Under the pieces are notes generated by a model. The model saw only the letters and a list, made by a program, of their open reading frames with translations. It made no database searches and was not told the DNA's origin. Both the position numbers and the translations under genes were made by a program. Positions 1 to 5,632 of a stretch of 7,390 nucleotides of DNA are shown piece by piece. Every line of letters starts with the position of its first letter. The first letter of the stretch is position 1. This DNA comes from JBCBST01 sp039819115 (GTDB lineage Bacteria; Bacteroidota; Rhodothermia; Balneolales; Balneolaceae), in NCBI GenBank assembly GCA_039819115.1, contig JBCBST010000144.1, positions 1 through 7,390 of the forward strand, given 5' to 3'.

Positions 1-20
1 GAACGCAGGGGGTTAGTCAT
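1..20 (-). CDS. Possible start of a further operon gene, cut by window edge
   Basis: An ATG on the minus strand at 20-18 begins a reading frame (Met-Thr-Asn-Pro-Leu-Arg) that is open to the window edge. It starts 14 nt after the stop codon of the 207-aa gene and points the same way, so it could be the next gene of the operon. Only six codons are visible and there is no clear Shine-Dalgarno site, so it may also be chance. Confidence 0.3.
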
Positions 21-34
21 TGGGAAACCGGATG

Positions 35-658
35 TTAAATAGTGGCAGCGTAGCGTTTTTGGTAGTCATTTAGCTGCTGGTCTGTCATTTTAGCGACATA
101 CAGTTCAGCTTTGATTCCAAACCGGCCAACACCAAGGTCTGTCCAGTTCTGTGCAGTTGGCCAAACACCAGAGTTGAACTCTGCTTCCAGCCCAAAGTTT
201 TCGTTGCGCTTCAGGAAGAACAAGTTATCTGGAGCCCGGAACCCGGTACTGTTGAGCGTAGCCGTTAAGATGTTGGAAGCTCCACCATGATCAACCTGGC
301 CAGAGATTTGCATCCCGGTAAAGTTGAAATAATCCTTAATGGGGTGTAGGATATCGGTTGAGCGTTTGTTGTTGGTACTCAACTTAAGTGTACCATCACT
401 CAGGTTGTTGATCACGTAGGCCGGATCAATTCCAGCACCAGTGCGAAGAAGTTTAACCAAAGGATCCAGGGAAATACCAAGAATCAAATGATTCACATCA
501 TCCGCAAAGGGATTTTTGGAGTAGTTATTATCCGTTTCAACCCCATTTGGGTTAGCGGTAAAAAACGATACGGTTTTCTGGCCATTGCCAATTTCTTGAA
601 CGTCATAATAACGTTCTACTTCGACGCCGGCGGGGATAGGAACATTTTTTTTAAACAT
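35..658 (-). CDS. Beta-rich protein, candidate jelly-roll capsid protein (207 aa)
   Basis: No family can be assigned from a signature motif. The protein has no signal peptide or membrane segment and is rich in alternating polar/hydrophobic stretches typical of beta strands. The N-terminal part (residues 29-72: TVSFFTANPNG, then TDNNYSKNPF, then HLILGISLD) and the C-terminal part (145-190: NLFFLKRNENFGLEAEF and RFGIKAELYVAK) have the layout I associate with jelly-roll capsid or minor capsid proteins of small tailless viruses: an early strand, a conserved Thr-Asn/Asp turn, and a closing strand pair after a bulky loop. The length of 207 aa suits a single jelly roll. It is the last complete gene of the operon and the only one separated from its upstream neighbour by a real gap (67 nt, with a hairpin), which would suit separate expression of an abundant virion protein. 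ATG start, no clear Shine-Dalgarno site. The capsid role is an inference; another secreted or structural beta protein is possible. Confidence 0.5.
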   Translation of the reverse strand: MFKKNVPIPAGVEVERYYDVQEIGNGQKTVSFFTANPNGVETDNNYSKNPFADDVNHLILGISLDPLVKLLRTGAGIDPAYVINNLSDGTLKLSTNNKRSTDILHPIKDYFNFTGMQISGQVDHGGASNILTATLNSTGFRAPDNLFFLKRNENFGLEAEFNSGVWPTAQNWTDLGVGRFGIKAELYVAKMTDQQLNDYQKRYAATI

Positions 659-666
659 GTTGCTCG

Positions 667-711
667 TTTAGGTATTGATGTTAAGCTCCTACGCATACAT
701 CGCTGCCTAAA
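667..711 (-). promoter_or_regulatory. Imperfect hairpin in the leader of the 207-aa gene
   Basis: On the plus strand TTTAGG (667-672) pairs with CCTAAA (706-711), and GATGT (677-681) pairs with ACATC (697-701), with a loop of about 15 nt. In the minus-strand mRNA the two arms remain paired but are separated by an internal loop of mismatches. Its base lies 8 nt before the ATG of the 207-aa gene and no T-run follows, so it is not a typical terminator. It may be an mRNA stabiliser, a processing site or a translational control element. Confidence 0.25.
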
Positions 712-725
712 GAGAAGGAAAGGGG

Positions 726-1412
726 CTAAAACTGTTCTTCCAGCTCCCAGTTATTAACCTGTCCCCAATTGCTATCAGCAAGCATGTTTTGGGGTACGGC
801 CTTTGCATACGGGTTGCCATTTTGATCGCGCACAATACCGTCTTGGTCAATGACCATGGATCCGGATTGTCCACCTTGAAATGCAACCGGTTGGGGGACT
901 TCAGCAAGCATATTGCGGTTCTTAAAACCCAGGGCATCGCTTAAACCGGCAGTACCGGCTTCCGCTAGTGGTAAAGCTTTGTTTAGGGTTTGACTAACGG
1001 CAGAGAATACCATGCCCCCGGCAATACCTTGCGCAGCAATATTGGATTCTTTGGATTTTGCGGCAATTAAGACGCCAACGGATGCAGGCACAAGGATTGA
1101 GCCCCATTCGCGTGCTGAACGGGGTATGCGTGTACCGAAACGCGACAAGAGATAGTCGACCATCGATACAGTCACAAATGAGCCCACGGCAGCAGCACCA
1201 TAACGGGCAAACATCTTCTTGCCTGTTTTAGTCAGTTCTTTGGTTTTCATAGGATTCTGTCTGTTTTGTTGTTTGGTTGTTGTGGTCTTCCATGCCTTTT
1301 TGCCAGCGGCTACACGGCGTGGGTCTTTACCTACTCCTTTCTTTCGTTCGGGTGCAGGATTTAATAAGGCAAGTTCGGCGGGGTTTTTGATGTAGGTGAT
1401 CTCTTTACTCAA
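726..1412 (-). CDS. Basic multi-segment membrane protein of unknown function (228 aa)
   Basis: I do not recognise a family. After a short polar start the N-terminus is strongly basic (about residues 22-68, Lys/Arg-rich with a GKKAWKT stretch), which could bind nucleic acid or lipid head groups. Three hydrophobic stretches follow, at about 71-90, 103-118 and 126-143, rich in Gly/Ala/Val and likely to lie in or on a membrane. The C-terminal tail (about 165-228) is hydrophilic and Asn/Gln/Asp-rich. The start is a TTG whose last two bases form part of the TGA stop of the ATPase-ArdC gene (TTGA), which gives a natural N-terminus (MSKEITYIKNP); an AGG lies about 10 nt upstream. The next in-frame ATG is at 1250 (residue 55) and would remove most of the basic region. 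A basic head plus membrane segments would suit a virion membrane protein contacting the genome, but that is inference. Confidence 0.75.
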   Translation of the reverse strand: MSKEITYIKNPAELALLNPAPERKKGVGKDPRRVAAGKKAWKTTTTKQQNRQNPMKTKELTKTGKKMFARYGAAAVGSFVTVSMVDYLLSRFGTRIPRSAREWGSILVPASVGVLIAAKSKESNIAAQGIAGGMVFSAVSQTLNKALPLAEAGTAGLSDALGFKNRNMLAEVPQPVAFQGGQSGSMVIDQDGIVRDQNGNPYAKAVPQNMLADSNWGQVNNWELEEQF

Positions 1413-3697
1413 TTGATTATACCTCGCTCATTCCAGGTTATATGTTTAACAATCAAAATATCATCAAGTGCAAATACCGGGCGTTTTCCGGCATCAAATT
1501 CGTGGTGGTAATGATGCACCTTATTTTTGGCATCCCCTTCCTTCATAATTTTATCACTGAGATAGTAGATTTCAGAGGCGGTTCCGATCGGTGTTTCTTT
1601 TTCATCAGGCCATATCATTTTTAAATCTTTATGATCAGCCTGGTATTGGTGCCACTCACTAAACACCTCTTCAGCCTGCGTACTTTGAATGGGCTGTTCG
1701 GCTTTTTGAATGCGCTTTTTGGGAATGATGTACAGCGTGTTTTGCTCCAAATTAGAAAGCAGTACATAGGCCCCCTTTATCCCATAAGGAGATGCTTCAT
1801 TTACAAAATGAAATTTACTTACTACCCCTAAATACACATACGGACCTTGTGGGTTTTCACGGAATAAGGCTAGTTGCGGGGTTTCTTTTTTAGGGGTTGA
1901 AGGACGTTTTTTGGATCGGATCCCCTTCTTTTGAGGTGTTGCGGGTTTGGTGAGTAGATCCTGGTAGGCAGGAACTAAATCGGCATTACGGTTGAGGATC
2001 AAATCAACGGCAGCCTGGGAAGCACTACATGCACGGAAAAAGAAGGTATTATCTGTTTCCAGATACCCTTTTAATTCTTTATTCCAGGTTCTCAGGTATT
2101 TGGCTGAATTGTCAATCGTGGAAAACAGGATCCCGGATTCTCCGCACAGATATACCGCACCAAGTTCTGCTATAAGTTCTTCTTTGGCGTAGTCTTCTTT
2201 ACTTGGTTTGCTCTTTAACCGGTTGAGTCTGGAGGTGCTGCCTGTACTATGTACCATTTCATGGAAAAGCGTAGAATAATAGGCCTGTGCATTCTTGAAG
2301 GCCCCGATTTCAGGCATTTCAATAACATCCAATTGGGGGTAGTACACCGCCTTTCCATTCTCACTTTTGAGTAATTTTGGCTTACCCGGGTAGGAATTCC
2401 AAATCGCATCTCCTATAGCCAGTCGTTCGATCTCACTTTTACCGGTATTTTTGTTGGAAGGTAGTGGGCCAAAGTCGATGCCTTCCACATGTGCACAATG
2501 AAATACGTTGTAGTACCGGAGAAAGGGAAGTTCAAACAGCTTAATAAACCCATCGGGCTCATCTGGGTTGTAGCCCTCAATTTTGCCCTTATTCTTGTTC
2601 AGAAAGGCAATGAATTTGGCCCTGTTGTAGCCAAAAAACTCTAACCCTGTTTCTTGAGCGTAATAAGCGTATCCCACATTAAAATAATATGCCGGAATCG
2701 CTTTGGTTCCTTTTTTAATCGTTCCACCCAGCTCATTAATCTGGTTGAAGGTCATAAAATAGGGATTGGTCAAATCGCGCAGTTCACCATTTTCTTGGAT
2801 ACTGAGCATGAAATAATTGATCCCTCGGTAGGGCTTTTTCGAAACGAAATTGGTTGGTATGCTTCCACCCGCAATTGTTGAGCGTTCGGGGTTCCAAGAC
2901 TTTTGCCAAGGTAGGCTACCAACCGTATCTAACACCGACAATAAGCGCTTATTTATGGCATCATAGATTTCATCCGGGGATACGGGGTTATCCCGGATTT
3001 CATCTAGGGGATGTTCAGGTACACAATCGAGTCCATAGACGGGTGAAGTAGGTGACTCGGTAAACGATCGGAGGGTATCATGATTAGGGTTTATGCGTAG
3101 CCCTTCAATGGGCTGGGTAAAATCCACGTCACTTTCATGTAATGGACCTAGCCGGTTTTTGCCTGTGGCCAGTGTAGAAGGCCGGCCATTAATGACTTTA
3201 ATGGAGCAATCCACTTTATGACGAAAAGCCGAAGCGCCTAAAAAATCACCGGTTTTCGTCGCATGAAATACGTGCATATTGATAATACCGCGATCATGAA
3301 GCCAGTCTACCAAATCACCAAATTCATCGGGCTTAATTCCCGTCTCGGAAATGGAATCCACACAAACAAAGCTAAACTTACCTTTCGTGATATCAGATTT
3401 AAGTACCTCCAGGCTATGAAAACCGGTTATTACAAGTGGGCTATGTTCCAAGTGTAAGCGTTTTATTTTTTCCTGCATGGTGTACCCGGTTCCTTCCTCC
3501 GCCGCGCAGTACAGCGCTTTGCCGAATTGGGTAAACATGGTCATCGTCTGCAAGGCAAAAGAAGATTTTCCATTCCCACCCTCGCTATGAATCATGATGG
3601 AGGAACCGCGCTCTGGTTTACCTATGATTTCATCAAAAGGATCTGGAAGGTGAAGCACATCCAAACGCTTTTTGGCAAGCTCATGGGCTGGAATCAT
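1409..3697 (-). CDS. RecA/KaiC-like ATPase fused to ArdC-type ssDNA-binding and zincin metallopeptidase domains (762 aa)
   Basis: Three parts can be seen. Residues 15-195 are a RecA/RadA/KaiC-type ATPase: Walker A GGNGKSS (40-46, Lys44), a glutamate-bearing LYCAAEEG (62-69), Walker B FSFVCVDS (108-115, Asp114), and a HATKTGDFLGAS segment followed by a conserved VD, as in RepA/AAA_25-like ATPases. Residues 241-410 match the ArdC N-terminal ssDNA-binding domain: LPWQKSW (262-268), PYRGINYFMLS (289-299), FMTFNQINELGGTIKKGTK (314-332) and LRYYNVFH (393-400). Residues 450-570 are the zincin-like metallopeptidase usually joined to it, with HEMVH (479-483) and a downstream EELIAELGAVYL (506-517) carrying the likely third zinc ligand. 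The C-terminal 180 residues, after a Lys/Pro-rich linker (585-605), are unassigned. ArdC proteins are plasmid anti-restriction factors that bind single-stranded DNA; the ATPase suggests helicase, loading or packaging work on the element's DNA. The gene overlaps both neighbours by 4 nt and has a strong Shine-Dalgarno site. Confidence 0.92.
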   Translation of the reverse strand: MIPAHELAKKRLDVLHLPDPFDEIIGKPERGSSIMIHSEGGNGKSSFALQTMTMFTQFGKALYCAAEEGTGYTMQEKIKRLHLEHSPLVITGFHSLEVLKSDITKGKFSFVCVDSISETGIKPDEFGDLVDWLHDRGIINMHVFHATKTGDFLGASAFRHKVDCSIKVINGRPSTLATGKNRLGPLHESDVDFTQPIEGLRINPNHDTLRSFTESPTSPVYGLDCVPEHPLDEIRDNPVSPDEIYDAINKRLLSVLDTVGSLPWQKSWNPERSTIAGGSIPTNFVSKKPYRGINYFMLSIQENGELRDLTNPYFMTFNQINELGGTIKKGTKAIPAYYFNVGYAYYAQETGLEFFGYNRAKFIAFLNKNKGKIEGYNPDEPDGFIKLFELPFLRYYNVFHCAHVEGIDFGPLPSNKNTGKSEIERLAIGDAIWNSYPGKPKLLKSENGKAVYYPQLDVIEMPEIGAFKNAQAYYSTLFHEMVHSTGSTSRLNRLKSKPSKEDYAKEELIAELGAVYLCGESGILFSTIDNSAKYLRTWNKELKGYLETDNTFFFRACSASQAAVDLILNRNADLVPAYQDLLTKPATPQKKGIRSKKRPSTPKKETPQLALFRENPQGPYVYLGVVSKFHFVNEASPYGIKGAYVLLSNLEQNTLYIIPKKRIQKAEQPIQSTQAEEVFSEWHQYQADHKDLKMIWPDEKETPIGTASEIYYLSDKIMKEGDAKNKVHHYHHEFDAGKRPVFALDDILIVKHITWNERGIIN

Positions 3698-4065
3698 GAT
3701 TCCCTCCGTTTTTCAATAAACAAAGAGGCACCTACACCAAGGGCAATTCCAAGAGCCAATGAAGGGGCAACCAATCGGAGTTTTTCGGCTACTCGTTGTT
3801 TTACCGGAGTGGTAAGCTCATTGGAGTTTTCGCGGACCAGTTGTTCGTAGTCAATAAGCTCAAAATATTCATCGAGTACTTTTTTATTGCCTTCAGATAT
3901 CGAACGCATTTTTTCGGGGTCTTCCACTAATCCCGATAAAATCAAACTCTCAGTAACCACCGTAGATTTACGTCCTTTCGTTAGCCAGTCTAACCCACGT
4001 GCAAGCAAAGAAGCAGAATCACGTAACTCAGTTTCTTCAATGATATGTGCCTCTTCGAAACGCAC
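3694..4065 (-). CDS. Small protein with C-terminal membrane anchor (123 aa)
   Basis: No recognised family. Residues 1-97 are soluble, charged and largely helical in character. One hydrophobic segment at about 99-117 (LVAPSLALGIALGVGASLF) ends in a short basic tail EKRRES, so the protein is predicted to be tail-anchored with most of its mass on one side of the membrane. The start is GTG, overlapping by one base the TAG stop of the 108-aa gene (TAGTG on the minus strand). The stop overlaps the ATG of the ATPase-ArdC gene as ATGA. The arrangement of soluble body plus C-terminal anchor repeats that of the two preceding genes, suggesting that all act at the same membrane, perhaps as virion membrane or host-lysis proteins. 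The function is unknown. Confidence 0.75.
   Translation of the reverse strand: MRFEEAHIIEETELRDSASLLARGLDWLTKGRKSTVVTESLILSGLVEDPEKMRSISEGNKKVLDEYFELIDYEQLVRENSNELTTPVKQRVAEKLRLVAPSLALGIALGVGASLFIEKRRES
3701..3707 (-). promoter_or_regulatory. Strong Shine-Dalgarno site for the ATPase-ArdC gene
   Basis: On the minus strand GGAGGGA is followed by ATC and then the ATG start, giving 5 nt between GGAGG and the start. It lies inside the last codons of the 123-aa gene and supports the ATG at 3697. It is the only near-consensus ribosome binding site in the operon, so this gene may be translated independently as well as by coupling. Confidence 0.7.
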
Positions 4066-4391
4066 TATAGGTATCGTTTTGCGAGTAGAATGGCAGCAAT
4101 AACCCCGATAGAGCTACCAATGATGATTTTGGTGTTCCGGGTGGATGCAGCCGGTTTAATGGTCGGGGCCGGAAGCGCGGCGTTGCCAGATGTGGTTTCT
4201 ATCTGGTTAATGGCATCCAGCTCCGTGCGCGTTTGATCAAATGCTTCAAGTCCGCGTGTAAACCGGTCCAGGATATTTTGCCCGGTTTTTACGATATCAT
4301 CACCAATGCGATCGGATAGCATGGGATTACCAACTTTTGGCATTGCATCAGTGTGCGTAGAGGGTAGGGGGACTAAGACAAGTTCACTCAT
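4065..4391 (-). CDS. Small protein with C-terminal membrane anchor (108 aa)
   Basis: No recognised family. Residues 1-65 are polar, with a probable amphipathic helix at about 25-65 (DRIGDDIVKTGQNILDRF and onward). A Pro/Ala/Thr-rich linker spans about 68-86, and a single membrane segment lies at the extreme C-terminus (about 88-104, IIIGSSIGVIAAILLA) ending KRYL. The linker plus tail anchor resembles, in layout only, small membrane-associated proteins of lipid-containing phages. The ATG start overlaps the TGA stop of the transglutaminase-like gene as ATGA, with an A-rich stretch just upstream and no Shine-Dalgarno site. The TAG stop overlaps the GTG start of the next gene. Confidence 0.75.
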   Translation of the reverse strand: MSELVLVPLPSTHTDAMPKVGNPMLSDRIGDDIVKTGQNILDRFTRGLEAFDQTRTELDAINQIETTSGNAALPAPTIKPAASTRNTKIIIGSSIGVIAAILLAKRYL

Positions 4392-5632
4392 TTTTTTCGC
4401 ATATCTCGAATGATGAAATACCCCATCCCAGCCAGCAGAACACCGGCGGTTCCCAGTTGCCAGGCGGGTACTCCAGAGAACAGCCCGGCAGTTGCAGTAG
4501 CGGGGACAGATGGGGAAGATGGGGAAGATGAATTAACAGCCTGGTTTTGAAACTGGCTTTGTCGGGCTTGGTACCATGGCATAAATCCAGCGGCTAAGGA
4601 ATCTCCATAGGCTTGGGTAAATTCACGGTTTGGATCCGCCGTCTGGTTAATGTAGGTAACAACAGCTTCTCCATATTGAGGCATTAACTCTAGTAACGGT
4701 ATACCAGCACCCCATTGGGAATGCTTGTAGTTGGTAAACAGGGAACGGGAAACACCGGCATCGTATAAGCCTTGACGAATATCATCCCGCCTGGCTTGAT
4801 TGGATTTGGTGCGATTGCCGAATAAGCCGGATACACCACGGAGTACACCATTGGCTACGGCTCCAATTTTAGCACCGGAAGCCGCCGTTGCTCCAATAGC
4901 GGCAACAGGCAATGCCCCTAGCTCATTTCCTGTTCGTATATCATAAACCGGGGCAGGTATGGAATCGAGACGATTACGGGTAGATAGTAAAGCAGACATA
5001 ACAGGGATGGGGTTTTCAGGGGTTAGAGCGTCCGATAAATCAACAAGACGAACGCCGAAAATGTGGTGATCAGCCAGCTCATGGCCCGCTTGGGTGTGCA
5101 GGGTAGGATCAAAGCCTTTCCAGGATCCACCGGCTAAATACTGGACATAGATATGAGAAAATGAATCCGGGTTGTTGGGATTGGATTTAACCACTTTAAA
5201 GCGGGTAGGTACCCCAAGGCTGGATAATAGGGAAGCAGCTAAAATGGATTGATCGTCACAATCACCATACCCAAGTTTCAGTGTTTTATCGGGTGACTGT
5301 AACCACTCGATATTGTGCGGGTCCCGAACATAGGCAATATTGGCTTTCATCCAGGTGTAAACGGCCTGAGCAATCGCATCAAAGTTTCTGCGGTTGGGTA
5401 GCCCTGTTCTGGGATCGGCGGGTATACCTTTGGTTATCTGGACGGCTATATCCCGTAGTTGCGGATCCCCGGTATATTGGCGAACCTGGGACTTCATGAG
5501 GTCTAACACCTCATCGAGTGAGGTATAGGGTTTACGCATTAAAACAGCGCCACCCCCGGAAGGATCGGGGGCAGCGCCAGCAGGTGACGTTGTATACGTA
5601 GGAATGGGGGATATGACCGCTAAGGAACTCAA
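4388..5632 (-). CDS. Transglutaminase-like cysteine hydrolase with C-terminal membrane anchor (414 aa)
   Basis: Residues 70-180 form a transglutaminase-like domain of the papain-like fold. The core helix and catalytic cysteine are in GYGDCDDQSILAASLLSSLG (121-140, Cys125), the histidine in SFSHIYVQY (157-165, His160) and the aspartate in KGFDPTL (172-178, Asp175), so the triad is intact. Upstream, AIAQAVYTWMKANIAYVRDP is the usual lead-in. Bacterial members are mostly proteases or peptidoglycan-linked amidases rather than cross-linking enzymes. The rest is Gly/Ala-rich (240-275), then a helical region, then a Ser/Pro/Ala linker (about 368-383), a hydrophobic segment (about 391-407) and a basic end RDMRKK. 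This could hold the enzyme in a virion or host membrane to open peptidoglycan during entry or lysis, which is inference. The assumed TTG start overlaps the previous stop as TTGA; an in-frame ATG at 5539 (residue 32) is the alternative and leaves the catalytic domain intact. Confidence 0.88.
   Translation of the reverse strand: MSSLAVISPIPTYTTSPAGAAPDPSGGGAVLMRKPYTSLDEVLDLMKSQVRQYTGDPQLRDIAVQITKGIPADPRTGLPNRRNFDAIAQAVYTWMKANIAYVRDPHNIEWLQSPDKTLKLGYGDCDDQSILAASLLSSLGVPTRFKVVKSNPNNPDSFSHIYVQYLAGGSWKGFDPTLHTQAGHELADHHIFGVRLVDLSDALTPENPIPVMSALLSTRNRLDSIPAPVYDIRTGNELGALPVAAIGATAASGAKIGAVANGVLRGVSGLFGNRTKSNQARRDDIRQGLYDAGVSRSLFTNYKHSQWGAGIPLLELMPQYGEAVVTYINQTADPNREFTQAYGDSLAAGFMPWYQARQSQFQNQAVNSSSPSSPSVPATATAGLFSGVPAWQLGTAGVLLAGMGYFIIRDMRKK
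4509..4530 (-). repeat. Short tandem 9-bp repeat coding for a Ser-Ser-Pro linker
   Basis: On the plus strand GATGGGGAA occurs twice in a row, followed by GATG. In the minus-strand reading it encodes the SSPSSP part of the linker before the membrane anchor of the transglutaminase-like protein. Such a repeat can expand or contract in frame and change linker length. Confidence 0.7.

Noticed and set aside
488..757. Open frames of about 60-110 codons on the plus strand opposite the operon (for example 488-757, 2654-2881, 3527-3850)
   Set aside because: They lie antisense to genes with clear motifs or coherent domain structure, lack ribosome binding sites and encode no recognisable protein.
707..937. 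76-codon minus-strand frame inside the 228-aa gene
   Set aside because: It is an out-of-frame shadow of the 228-aa gene, which has better start context, overlap with its neighbour and coherent membrane segments.
1409..3697. ATPase as a classic FtsK/HerA-type virion packaging ATPase, or as a KaiC clock protein
   Set aside because: The motifs around Walker A, EEG and the HATKTG segment fit the RecA/RadA/RepA-like group, not FtsK/HerA. The fusion to ArdC and the single ATPase domain do not fit a clock protein.
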